DNA from: Microcebus murinus
Lineage: Eukaryota > Chordata > Mammalia > Primates > Cheirogaleidae
Assembly (NCBI RefSeq): GCF_040939455.1
Contig: NC_134107.1
Location: forward strand, 10,231,537-10,295,536
Direction of reading: 5' to 3'
Length of the DNA: 64,000 bases
Below the pieces are notes generated by a model, which saw only the letters and a program-made list of their open reading frames with translations, searched no databases and had not been told where the DNA came from. The stretch's first letter is position 1. Each line of letters opens with the position of its first letter. Of this stretch, positions 33,270 through 44,512 are shown piece after piece. The translations under genes were made by a program, and so were the position numbers.

Positions 33270-33580
33270 GCCACGAAGAAGAACATTATCCTGTGCCAAC
33301 GGGAAACGGGTCCCTTTAAAAAGTGAACTTGACGTTAAAGAAAATTAAAATGAAGACCGGGCCTCAAGAATCCCTGAGCAGACAAAGCCAGTCAGCCCTC
33401 AGAAGTGACCTCGACCTTGCTTGATTTGCAAACAAAAGTGGAAATTAGGCCATTTCTTGTAAATGCCCGTATTAAAGAAAAAAAAGAACTTAAGCCCAGC
33501 CAATCAGAAGCAGCCAACGAACTTGTCATTATGTAACTAGGGACCTTCCAGCAGGAACGAACTTACTGTGTCTCAGTTGA
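33270..33580. repeat. Possible old LTR-like sequence, unassigned
   Basis: AT-richer block with AGCCAATCAGAAGCAGCC (CCAAT-type) and TTAAAGAAAATTAAAATGAAG; it looks unlike the unique flanks. I cannot assign a family. Confidence 0.25.
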
Positions 33581-33584
33581 CTTT

Positions 33585-33765
33585 GTAAACGATGTCCACC
33601 AACAGATAAATGCATAAAGAAAACGTCCACACGGCGGAGTGTCACTCAGCCACGGAGAGGAGCGCAGCAACGACTCGCACCGAACGTAGGCGAATCTCAC
33701 AACGTCACGCCAAGTGAGAGAAGCCAGGCGCAAAGGCCACGCCATGGGCTCCCATTTACAGGCGG
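33585..33765 (+). mobile_element. L1M 3' UTR, left piece
   Basis: GTCACTCAGCCACGGAGAGG, GCCAAGTGAGAGAAGCCAGG and GGGCTCCCATTTACA match an old L1 3' region. It resumes at about 34172 (CTGGAATAGGCAAATCGC). Confidence 0.8.
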
Positions 33766-33799
33766 CTCTGGGTACACCCGAGGTCGGTTCCAGGACCAC

Positions 33800-33830
33800 C
33801 ACCCCACCCCACCCCACCCCACCCTCCCCC
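33800..33830 (+). repeat. (CCCCA)n microsatellite
   Basis: Six consecutive CCCCA/ACCCC units inside the MITE. The minus strand is GGGGT-type and could form a G-quadruplex. Confidence 0.9.
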
Positions 33831-33838
33831 GCATATAC

Positions 33839-33984
33839 CTGGGAACTCAGGGAGGTGAAGGTGCTCCTAGACTCACAATGGGGTTGTGTCCCGAACAACC
33901 CATCGTAAAGTCGAAAAACTGTAGGTGGAGCCAGCGGCTGGGGCAGCTCAGAGCAGGGTTCTCAGCCTGCACAGCCTGGGGCAA
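33839..33984 (-). repeat. Right arm of inverted repeat, templated insertion
   Basis: Reverse complement of 32891-33089, lacking the 54 bases that correspond to 32941-32994. About six mismatches in 146 bases. It is inserted between GCATATACC and AAATCC of the MITE without a target duplication. Confidence 0.88.
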
Positions 33985-34171
33985 ATCCTTGCGTGCTCAA
34001 GTCCTGCAGTCGGCCCCTGGGCACCCATGTGCGGGGACAGTTGGCCCTCCACACATGCAGGTTTCTTACGCTGTGAATACTGTATTTTCTATCTGCGTTT
34101 GATGGAAAAGAGTCATCGTGTAGGTAGACCTGGGCAGTTCTAACCCATGTGGTTCACAGGTCAACCGTATA

Positions 34172-34376
34172 TCAACCATCTGGAATAGGCAAATCGCTAG
34201 AGAAAATAGACTAGTGCCAGGCTGAGGGGGAGGGAATGGGGCATGCGTGTTTCATGGGTGCAGGGTTTCATTTGGGGGTGACGAACATGTTTTGGAACCA
34301 GGTAGAAGTGGTGGTTGAACAATGCCATGAATGCCCTAAATGTCATTGAACTGCACACTTTAAAATGGTTAATTTT
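34172..34376 (+). mobile_element. L1M 3' UTR, middle piece
   Basis: GGAATAGGCAAATCGCTAGA, GAGGGAATGGGGCATGC and GCACACTTTAAAATGGTTAA are the old L1 3' UTR. The final 15 bases are the target duplication of the next element. A last piece follows from 35419. Confidence 0.8.
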
Positions 34377-35403
34377 AAATAAATGAGACCTGATCAAATT
34401 AAAAAGCTTCTGCACAGCCAAAGAAACTGTCACGAGAGCAAACAGACAACCTACAGAATGGGAGAAAATTTTTTCAAGCTACACATTTGATAAAGGGCTG
34501 ATGACTAGAATCTATTTAGAACTCAGGAAAATCAGCAAGGAAAAAAATCAAACAACCCTATCAGAAAGTGGGCAAAGGAAATGAACAGAACTTTCCAAAA
34601 GACAGAATAATGGCCAAGAAACATATGAAAAAATGCTCAACATCTCTAATCATCAGGGAAATGCAAATTTAAACCACAATGAGATATCACTTATCTCCAG
34701 TGAGAATGGCCTTTATTAAAAAGTCCCAAAACAATAAATGTTGGCGTGGATGCTGAGAGAGAGGAACACTTCTGCACTGCTGGTGGGACTGCAAACTAGT
34801 GCAACCTCTGTGGAAAGCAATATGGAGATACCTTAAAGTGATACAAGTAGATCTACCATTTGATCCAGCAATCCCATTACTGGGCATCTACCCAAAAGAT
34901 CAAATGACACTCTACAAAAAAGACACCTGCATTCAAATGTTTATAGTAGTACAAGTCACAATTGCAAAGTTGTGGAAACAACCCAAGTGCCCATCAATAG
35001 ATACATGAGTGGATTAATAAAATGTGGTATATGTATACCATGGAGTACTATTCAGCTATAAGAAACAATGGTGATCTAGCATCTCTTGTATTTTCCTGGT
35101 TAGAGCTGGAACCCATTCTATTAAGTGAAGTATCCCAAGAATGGAAAAATTAAGCACCACATGTACTCACCAGCAAATTGGTTTTAAACAATCAACACCT
35201 AAGTGGACATACAGGAATAACATTTATTGGGCGTCGGGCAGATGGGAGGGGGAGGAGGGGATGGGTATATACATACATAATGGGTGCGATGTGCACCGTC
35301 TGGGGGATGGTCACGCTTGAAGCTCTGACTTGGGGGCGGGGCGGGGGGGAAGGTGACACATGTAACCTAAACAGTTATACCCCTATAATATGCTAAAATT
35401 TAA
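34377..35403 (+). mobile_element. 5'-truncated strepsirrhine L1 with TSD
   Basis: About 1.03 kb: ORF2 C-terminal code from GACCTGATCAAATTAAAAAG to the AGAACTTTCC and CATTTGATCCAGC regions, then a 3' UTR with CACCACATGTACTCACCAGC and GGGCGTCGGGCAGATGGGAG. It is flanked by AAAATGGTTAATTTT (34362-34376 and 35404-35418). Relatively little diverged. The ORF2 tail has stops, so it is not functional. Confidence 0.93.
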
Positions 35404-35418
35404 AAAATGGTTAATTTT

Positions 35419-36190
35419 TACTTTCATAAAATTTCAAAAAAAGCGAACTTGGACAAATGGTGAGAGAAGGGCTTCGAGGCTGGGGGCCGGGTCTCTCTGA
35501 GCCCGTGTCCTGGTGGATCGCCTGTTTGGCCCTGTGCATGCCCCGGGCGGTGCGGAAGGGCCCGGCAGCCCGAGGCAGTCCTAGGGGCTGTGTGCTCGGG
35601 CGGCAAGGCTGCTGAGCCAGAGGAAGGGTCCTCAGCTGCCCCATGCGGGGTCTGCAGCCCGCAGCCCCTGCCCTTTCGCCCTTCACCGCCAGCGTGCCCA
35701 TGCCTGCTTCTGCCAAGGATCAGGCAAAACCCCAGGCTGCTCGATCACACCGGCCGCCGGATGGAGCGGGGCTGGCCTTCCGGGCCCAGTGACCAGGCAG
35801 GCATGGCAGAGGCTGCCCACCTCTCAGGACGCCCGGATGCCAGCGCCACCCTCCGCGCATCTCTGGGGCCGGCTGGGGCTGCTTGCGTTTGTCACAGATA
35901 CACAGCACCATCTGCAGCGACTTGTAATTTAATAACGTTTATTTATAATGCGACTGAGGCTTGTTTTAAAGATGAGCTTTTATCTTTGAGATGAGGCTTC
36001 TGAGGCCCATAGGAAGCACCCAGACTGGCTCAGCGCCGCCCTCTCTCTGAGAAGGGCTCGCAGGCCGGCCACACCTCTGCAAGGGTGGGAGAGAAAAGCC
36101 ATCCCACCCGTGTGGCCGACAGGCCCCAGTCACGGGGGGCCGAGGGGAGGCGGGAAGGGCAGGGTCTGCCCCCCGCTGAGCTTCCCTGTG
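35419..36190. other. L1 remnant then unassigned sequence
   Basis: 35419-35450 ends the old L1 3' UTR. The rest is GC-rich and unassigned, except an AT-rich island at 35918-35992 (TGTAATTTAATAACG, TTTATTTATAATGCG) that could be regulatory. Confidence 0.4.
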
Positions 36191-36194
36191 CCGC

Positions 36195-36610
36195 GCTGGG
36201 CCGTGTCTGCCCCGAATTCACGTCCCCCCGCAACCTCGGAATGTGACCCGACCGGGAACTCGGACCGTTGCAGATTTAATTGGTTAAGATGAGGTCGTGC
36301 TGCATTCGGCTGGGCCCTTATCTAATGGCTGCCGTCCGCGGAAGAGAAGCTAGGGAGGACGTGACACACAGACCCAGAGCAGCGGACACGCCACGGGACG
36401 ACAAAGGCAGAGATGAGGGGACGCGTCTCCAAGCCAAGGGACACCAAGGACTGCTGGTGGCAGCAAGGAGGGACCGTCCCCAGGGTCCACGGAAGGAACC
36501 GACACTACTGACACCTTGTTTGGAATCCCGGCCTCCAGAACCACGACAGAATACACTTGTGCTGCTTTGGCCCCCCAGCGTGCGGTCATTTGTCACGGCG
36601 GCCCCAGGCC
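36195..36610 (+). mobile_element. MLT1-like LTR
   Basis: CAACCTCGGAATGTGACCCG, GAGGTCGTGCTGCATTCGGC, CCGGCCTCCAGAACCACGAC and GTCATTTGTCACGGCGGCC follow the MaLR LTR order. Solo, non-coding, CpG-rich. Confidence 0.7.
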
Positions 36611-37180
36611 AGCTCCCATCCGGACCCGCGCCGTGGGACACCCGGCACCCGGCAGGTGTCCCCGCAGGCCTGCAGAAGGCTGCAGGGGCGCCTGGCTGGA
36701 CCTCGATACCTCCCTGTGCCAACTCTGCCTCTTGTCACTTAGTTTCCCTCACGTGGGCTGACATCCGGGAACCGTGAGGGAAGGGTGTGTGGACGCCCAG
36801 CTTCAGGCTCCAGAAGGAGGAGGGGGTGGGGTGGGAAACTGCCAGGTGCTGCTGAGGGCCGGCGGGGTTGGGCAGGGTGACAGGGCAAGAGGCTCTGAGC
36901 CCCACTCGCCCCTCAAGGCTCTAGGTTTCTGGGGCGGGAAGAGGCACCAGGGTCCAGACGTGTGGCCTTGATACTTTTATTCCTGGTCCGGGACCCCAGG
37001 CCCCGCTCTGCCCAGAGGCCGGCAGGACTTCACCGAAATGGAAACCGCCGACCGCAGAACCCCATGTGGGTGGGGAGGGCTCGGCTGGCGGCTGCCTAGG
37101 ACCGTGGGTGGCAAAGGGGCCAGCTGCCTCCTCGCTCTGGAAGGCTCCATCCACTCCTGCCTCCACCCGCTCCCGCCCCG
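36611..37180. other. Unassigned sequence
   Basis: No supported gene or repeat. Confidence 0.4.
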
Positions 37181-37185
37181 ACCCC

Positions 37186-38085
37186 TTGCCTGCCCCCACC
37201 CTGCCTGCCCCCACCCCTCCCTGCCCCTCCTTCCCGCCCCCACCCCTCCCTGCCCCTCCTTCCCGCCCCCAACCCTCCCTGCCCCTCCTTCCCACCCCCA
37301 CCCCTCCCTGCCCCTCCTTCCCGCCCCCACCCCTCCCTGCCCCCACCCTGCCTGCCCCCACCCCTCCCTGCCCCTCCTTCCCGCCCCCACCCCTCCCTGC
37401 CCCTCCTTCCCGCCCCCACCCCTCCCTGCCCCTCCTTCCCGCCCCCACCCCTCCCTGCCCCTCCTTCCCGCCCCCACCCCTCCCTGCCCCTCCTTCCCGC
37501 CCCCAACCCTCCCTGCCCCTCCTTCCCACCCCCACCCCTCCCTGCCCCTCCTTCCCGCCCCCACCCCTCCCTGCCCCCACCCTGCCTGCCCCCACCCCTC
37601 CCTGCCCCTCCTTCCCGCCCCCACCCCTCCCTGCCCCCACCCCTCCCTGCCCCTCCTTCCCGCCCCCACCCCTCCCTGCCCCTCCTTCCCGCCCCCACCC
37701 CTCCCTGCCCCTCCTTCCCGCCCCCACCCCTCCCTGCCCCTCCTTCCCGCCCCCACCCCTCCCTGCCCCTTCTTCCCGCCCCACCCCTCCCTGCCCTCAC
37801 CCCTCCCTGCCCCCACCCCTCCCTGCCCCTCCTTCCCGCCCCCACCCCTCCCTGCCCCTCCTTCCCACCCCCACCTCTCCCTGCCCCCACCCCTCTCTGC
37901 CCCCACCCCTCTCTGCCCCTCCTTCCCGCCCCCACCCCTCCCTGCCCCACCCCTCTCTGCCCCCACCCCTCCCTGCCCCCCTTCCCGCCCCCACCCCTCC
38001 CTGCCCCCACCCCTCCCTGCCCCTCCTTCCCGCCCCACCCCTACCTGCCCCCACCCCTCCCTGCCCCCACCCCTTCATTCCCTGG
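37186..38085 (+). repeat. C-rich minisatellite, 15/30-bp units, about 0.9 kb
   Basis: Units of about 30 bases built from CACCCCTCCCTGCCC and CTCCTTCCCGCCCC, with shorter 15-16-base variants (CCACCCCTCCCTGCCC). No stop codons occur on either strand in most frames, giving artefact frames of 383 (plus) and 353 (minus) codons. A higher-order repeat of about 234 bp is visible: the variant CCCAACCCTCCCTG recurs near 37271 and 37505. The minus strand is a dense G-run tract. Confidence 0.95.
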
Positions 38086-39130
38086 GCCTCCTGCTACCCC
38101 ATGTAGTAAACAGAAGTGCGGGCCCCACCCATCGGGACCCCAAGAGTTCACTCTCCCCTGGGGTCACGGGGCTTAGGGGGGACACTTAGAGGCTGCCTGG
38201 AGCTGGGCTGTCACCCGACTTGAGGGACGATGGCAGCTTCTTGGGGAGGAAGCAAGGGCTCCGCAGGGAGAGGACAGGGACGGGGCGTCAGGCTGCAGCG
38301 CGTAGGGGCGCAGGCTGCAGTTGGTGGCCTTTCTCTTGACGGAGGCCCTTGTGTGCCTGTGTCCTACGTCTATTCTGAAAGCTCCAACAGACACCCTCGG
38401 GCCCCCTGACGAAGGCCGAGTGCTCACACGACTGGCTCTCGGGTGTGGCCGCTGCGTCCAGGCCCGAGCTCAGCCCTCCCGGCCCTCGCGCAGGCGGTGC
38501 CCGCCCGGCGTTCCCTCTCCCCTTCCCCTCGCTTCCTCCCAGTGCGCACAGCCCACGCGCCCCGTGCCACCGGCGAGGACCCCAAGCAACAGCCAGTCCT
38601 CGGCACGCACAGGAAGCCTGAAGAAGCCCCCAGAAGGAGATGCCTCTCGACCGCGCCACGGGTGGCTAGAAGGGCCACGTAAGAGGTGGCCGGTGGAACT
38701 CGCACCGTCGGGAGGAGAGATTCTTCTTCAACCGGCAGAGTCTCCTCCCCGCCTCAGATCCCACCTGAGATGTCGCCCCTCTCTCGAGAGGCCTTCTGGG
38801 CACCCCCCGACCAGGTGAGCCTGACTGCGGCTCCCGTGGCCACGCTGCGCCTCTGCGAGCCACGTGGTGCCAGGCTGTCAATCCACTGCCCCTCTGGACC
38901 GCCAGAGCTCCACCGCGCCCGGGGCTGGGGCCCGGAGGGGTCGGGAGCCCGCAGGGGGACATGCCGTGGACGTGGCCCCAGGGAGGGGCGGGTGAGCCGG
39001 TGGGGAAGCAAGATGAGCGATCAGACGTCCGATATGTTTGTTAAATGACTGACGGACACACACGCAGAACTCTGAGCAGCCGTGTTGGGCTGCAGCGAAG
39101 GGTATTTGAAAAGGGAAGAGGCTAAAAACA
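38086..39130. other. Unassigned GC-rich sequence
   Basis: No supported gene or named repeat. Confidence 0.4.
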
Positions 39131-40020
39131 GAGGCTTGGTGGGCAGGCCTTGAACACCTGGGGAGAGAGCTGGAAATGGATCCAGACTTAGCAGAAGTGA
39201 CTCAAGAAGAATAAAGACCTGAGGAGCCCTGTACCCTTGAAAGAAATTGAAATAGAAATTGCAGATCATTTCATAAAGGCCCAGATGGCTTTCTGAGCAG
39301 GGTCGACCCATCGCAGAAGGAACAAATAATTCTAACCCAAGCAATGCCTTCCGGAAAAAAAGAGAGAACATTCCCAGCTTGTTGTGAGACTGGCAAAAGC
39401 TTGACTCTCAAATAAGAATAGTATAAAGAAAGGAAAATTACAGGCAAACCTTATTCGTGAACTTAGATGTAAAAATCCTAAACATAATATTAGCAAATGG
39501 AATTTGGCAACGTATTAAAAAGATTATTACTAAGTTGGGTTCATCTTAGGAACCTAAGATTGATCTGGTAGAAAGTCAATGAATGCAATTAATTAGCAAA
39601 GGAGAAAAGCCATATGATCTTCGCAAGTGACACAAAAAAGTACTTGATGAAATCCAGTATCTGCTTGCAATTAACCCAAACCTCTTGCCCACTAGGAAAA
39701 GAATGAAATACTTTAACCTGAAAAGCTGCATGTCCAAAAAACCTCCTGAGTCAACAGAAACTCTGAAAGCATTTTTTTTTAAAGATCAGGAACAAGACAA
39801 GCATGCCCACTATCACCATTTCTATTCAACATTTTATTGCAGGTCTGAGCTGGCAGAGAGAGAGAAAAGGGAAAGGAAGGAAAGACATAATCAACAGACA
39901 AAAGAGAATTCATAAGAGAGTTTAGCAAGGTGGCTGGATAAACTGAAAATCAACATAGCAAAGTCAGCCGCACTGCTACATTCCAGCAACAAGCGGCAAA
40001 TGTAATTTTGAAAAATATAC

Positions 40021-40317
<297 letters not shown>

Positions 40318-40593
40318 GGAAACCCTACCTAAAAAAGAAAGAAAGAAAGGAAAGGAATACCATGAATGCCGTGAAGCGACAATACTTCAACTACCCAGGA
40401 AAAAATCTAAACACACTGCAGCAGCTCTTTACGGAGACAACTGAGAAACCTTTTTCAAAGACATTAAAGAACACAAAATAGAGAAATATATCATGTTCTT
40501 AGAGAGGAAGACTATATATTGCAAAGGTTTTTAATTTTCCCCAAACTGGTCTATTCTGGGTCAATGCAATTCCATTCAAAATCCCAAAAGGGT

Positions 40594-40625
40594 TTTTTTT
40601 TTTTTTTTGGTTGTTGTTGTTGCTA
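40594..40625 (+). repeat. Poly-T and (TTG)n stretch
   Basis: A run of about 15 T followed by GGTTGTTGTTGTTGC. Confidence 0.9.
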
Positions 40626-41149
40626 TTTTGTTTTGGTGAAACTTGATGAGTTGATTTAAATATGTGTATGAAAGAGTAAGGAGCCAAGAATGGCTGAAAT
40701 AAACCTGAGGAGAAACAAAGTAGGTGGGGCAGGATTGGAGGGGAGGGGACAGTGGCTCAGATGTGATGAAGGTGGTGTCGGGAAAGACACCGTGGACAAG
40801 GAGACAACCTAGCACCAGACCCGCAGCCACGTGGAAGTATGGTTTGTGACTGGGCCGGCACTGTGGACCCAGGAGAAAAGTGTCATATTCCACAAATGAT
40901 GGACGGATGAGTTATCCAGAGGAGAAAAAAATGAAATTGTACCCCTACCTCACACCATACACATTCCAAACCCCCCCCCCCCAAATTCTTGGATTAAAGA
41001 CTTTTACATGAAAGGCAAACATACTAAATTTCTAGAAAATAAGATGGGAATGTAGCTTTATGATCTCTTGGTAGAAAAGAATTTCCTCAAAAAGACAAGA
41101 AATCACAAACCCTGAAGGAAAGTTTGATAAATTTATGTACACTAAATTA

Positions 41150-41477
<328 letters not shown>

Positions 41478-41735
41478 CTAAGGATTAATTAAAAAAATTT
41501 AGAAAGAACACAGATCAGGCAGAAAAAGAGGAAGAACCCAGAGAAAACTGGACAAAAGATGAGAACAAGCGTTTTATAGCAAAGGGACTGCAAATGGCTC
41601 AGAAACACAGGAAAAGATGCTTCAATCCATTAGCAATCAGGAGACGCAAATTCAAATGTCAACACGAAACCACTGAGCATCCCTAGATTGGCAAAAACTT
41701 CCAGATGTGCACCACAGCAAGTACAGCTGCGGGTG

Positions 41736-43817
41736 TGGGGACATGGACCTGCCACCCAGGTAGCTGGGATCTGCCACGGAAAGCTCTGTGGGGACATGGA
41801 CCTGCCACCCAGGTAGCTGGGATCTGCCACGGGAAGCTCTGTGGGGACATGGACCTGCCACCCAGGTAGCTGGGATCTGCCACGGGAAGCTCTGTGGGGA
41901 CATGGACCTGCCACCCAGGTAGCTGGGATCTGCCACGGGAAGCTCTGTGGGGACATGGACCTGCCACCCAGGTAGCTGGGATCTGCCACGGGAAGCTCTG
42001 TGGGGACATGGACCTGCCACCCAGGTAGCTGGGATCTGCCATGGGAAGCTCTGTGGGGACATGGACCTGCCACCCAGGTAGCTGGGATCTGCCATGGGAA
42101 GCTCTGTGGGGACATGGACCTGCCACCCAGGTAGCTGGGATCTGCCACGGGAAGCTCTGTGGGGACATGGGACCTGCCACCCAGGTAGCTGGGATCTGCC
42201 ACGGGAAGCTCTGTGGGGCCACGGACCTGCCACCCAGGTAGCTGGGATCTGCCACGGGAAGCTCTGTGGGGCCATGGACCTGCCACCCAGGTAGCTGGGA
42301 TCTGCCACGGGAAGCTCTGTGGGGCCGTGGGACCTGCCACCCAGGTAGCTGGGATCTGCCATGGGAAGCTCTGTGGGGACATGGACCTGCCACCCAGGTA
42401 GCTGGGAACTGCCACGGGAAGCTCTGTGGGGCCATGGACCTGCCACCCAGGTAGCTGGGATCTGCCACGGGAAGCTCTGTGGGGACATGGGACCTGCCAC
42501 CCAGGTAGCTGGGATCTGCCACGGGAAGCTCTGTGGGGCCGTGGGACCTGCCACCCAGGTAGCTGGGATCTGCCACGGGAAGCTCTGTGGGGACATGGGA
42601 CCTGCCACCCAGGTAGCTGGGATCTGCCACGGGAAGCTCTGTGGGGACATGGGACCTGCCACCCAGGTAGCTGGGATCTGCCACGGGAAGCTCTGTGGGG
42701 CCGTGGGACCTGCCACCCAGGTAGCTGGGATCTGCCACGGGAAGCTCTGTGGGGCCGTGGGACCTGCCACCCAGGTAGCTGGGATCTGCCATGGGAAGCT
42801 CTGTGGGGACATGGACCTGCCACCCAGGTAGCTGGGATCTGCCATGGGAAGCTCTGTGGGGACATGGACCTGCCACCCAGGTAGCTGGGATCTGCCACGG
42901 GAAGCTCTGTGGGGACATGGACCTGCCACCCAGGTAGCTGGGAACTGCCACGGGAAGCTCTGTGGGGACATGGACCTGCCACCCAGGTAGCTGGGATCTG
43001 CCACGGGAAGCTCTGTGGGGCCGTGGGACCTGCCACCCAGGTAGCTGGGATCTGCCACGGGAAGCTCTGTGGGGACATGGACCTGCCACCCAGGTAGCTG
43101 GGATCTGCCACGGGAAGCTCTGTGGGGCCGTGGGACCTGCCACCCAGGTAGCTGGGATCTGCCACGGGAAGCTCTGTGGGGACATGGACCTGCCACCCAG
43201 GTAGCTGGGATCTGCCACGGGAAGCTCTGTGGGGCCGTGGGACCTGCCACCCAGGTAGCTGGGATCTGCCATGGGAAGCTCTGTGGGGACATGGACCTGC
43301 CACCCAGGTAGCTGGGATCTGCCATGGGAAGCACTGTGGGGACATGGACCTGCCACCCAGGTAGCTGGGATCTGCCACGGGAAGCTCTGTGGGGACATGG
43401 ACCTGCCACCCAGGTAGCTGGGATCTGCCACGGGAAGCACTGTGGGGACATGGACCTGCCACCCAGGTAGCTGGGATCTGCCACGGGAAGCTCTGTGGGG
43501 CCGTGGGACCTGCCACCCAGGTAGCTGGGAACTGCCACGGGAAGCTCTGTGGGGACATGGACCTGCCACCCAGGTAGCTGGGATCTGCCACGGGAAGCAC
43601 TGTGGGGACATGGACCTGCCACCCAGGTAGCTGGGATCTGCCACGGGAAGCTCTGTGGGGACATGGGACCTGCCACCCAGGTAGCTGGGATCTGCCATGG
43701 GAAGCTCTGTGGGGACATGGACCTGCCACCCAGGTAGCTGGGATCTGCCACGGGAAGCTCTGTGGGGACATGGGACCTGCCACCCAGGTAGCTGGGATCT
43801 GCCACGGGAAGCTCTGT
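41736..43817 (+). repeat. 53/54-bp minisatellite, 39 units (2.1 kb)
   Basis: The unit begins GGGGACATGGACCTGCCACC, continues CAGGTAGCTGGGATCTGCCA and ends CGGGAAGCTCTGT. I count 39 units. Variants: ACATGG, ACATGGG (54 bp), CCGTGGG (54 bp), CCATGG or CCACGG near the start; GATC or GAAC in the middle; CACGGG or CATGGG; AGCTCTGT or AGCACTGT. On the minus strand no unit has a stop, giving artefact frames of 739-793 codons in all three phases. On the plus strand the TAG in GGTAGC closes one phase per unit. Confidence 0.98.
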
Positions 43818-44190
43818 GCCACCACCGGGCAGAGCTGAGCACCTGGCTCCCAACGATGTAGCAGCGACTCTCCTGACATCCACACTGGACACCAGGGGAC
43901 ATTCAGGGGTGCTCAGAGCACATCTGTTCACAGTCACAGAGGACGGGAGCCACCCCACGGGCAGGTGATGAACACAGCAAGGACAGGAGAAACCCACAGC
44001 ACCAGGCTCCAAATTCTCGTGCCCTGAAAACAAAACGCATTTCTCCTTTGCTGGGGCAGCAAAACCGGCCCAGACAGATCCGAGGGCAGTTACTCTCCTC
44101 TGTGTTCACCCCACTGAATACCCGGACATTCTGACGCCTAAAGTCAAGGTGCTTGATACATGGCGCTAGTTGACCGGAATGATACACAAG
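43818..44190 (+). mobile_element. Probable L1 continuation after minisatellite
   Basis: GAGCACATCTGTTCACAGTC and TGGGAGCCACCCCACGGGC-type text sits where the L1 after the repeat would continue, but divergence is high. Assignment is tentative. Confidence 0.35.
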
Positions 44191-44194
44191 ATAC

Positions 44195-44300
44195 GTGGAC
44201 ATTTTTATCCTATGAAGTTTATTTAATGGTATGTTTTATAATATCAAATTTTATTGTTTTTAGGGTGTAAAATAAATATATGCACGACGTACCTTTATTC
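44195..44300. other. AT-rich patch
   Basis: TTTATTTAATGGTATG and AAATAAATATATGC within GC-rich DNA; unassigned. Confidence 0.4.
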
Positions 44301-44450
44301 TGAAGTGCACCTGGGCCCGCAGAGTTTGGAAAAGGGACCAGGGACCTGTCTGGTCATACGACAGAATCCCACACAGGCGGGAAAGTGAACAAACAGGCCC
44401 CCCTCGTCGGGGAGGGGGCCCCGCAAAGGCATGCAGACGGCGGGGGCCGT

Positions 44451-44512
44451 GACAGCAAAAATGCCATGTCTACAGAGGTGACAGCAAAATGCCATCTCTG
44501 CAGAGGTGGACA
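44451..44512 (+). repeat. Short imperfect tandem pair (about 31 bp)
   Basis: GTGACAGCAAAAATGCCATG and GTGACAGCAAAATGCCATC, each followed by a near-identical CTRCAGAGGTG. Confidence 0.85.

Larger units (their letters stand above)
33771..34169 (+). mobile_element. Tigger-group MITE interrupted by the inverted copy
   Basis: GGTTCCAGGACCACC and GCATATACC lie left of the inverted copy. AAATCCTTGCGTGCTCAAGT, GTTGGCCCTCCACAC, GAATACTGTATTTTCTATC and AGGTCAACCGTA lie right of it. Together they read as one Tc1/mariner Tigger-group MITE. A (CCCCA)n expansion at 33800-33829 lies in its left part. Confidence 0.7.

Noticed and set aside
36921..38189. Pro-rich (383 codons) and Gly/Arg-rich (353 codons) proteins
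   Set aside because: They are translations of the C-rich minisatellite in several phases on both strands, without start context, splice sites or conserved domain.
41736..43817. CRISPR-like direct repeats
   Set aside because: Units are contiguous with no unique spacers, and the genome is mammalian.
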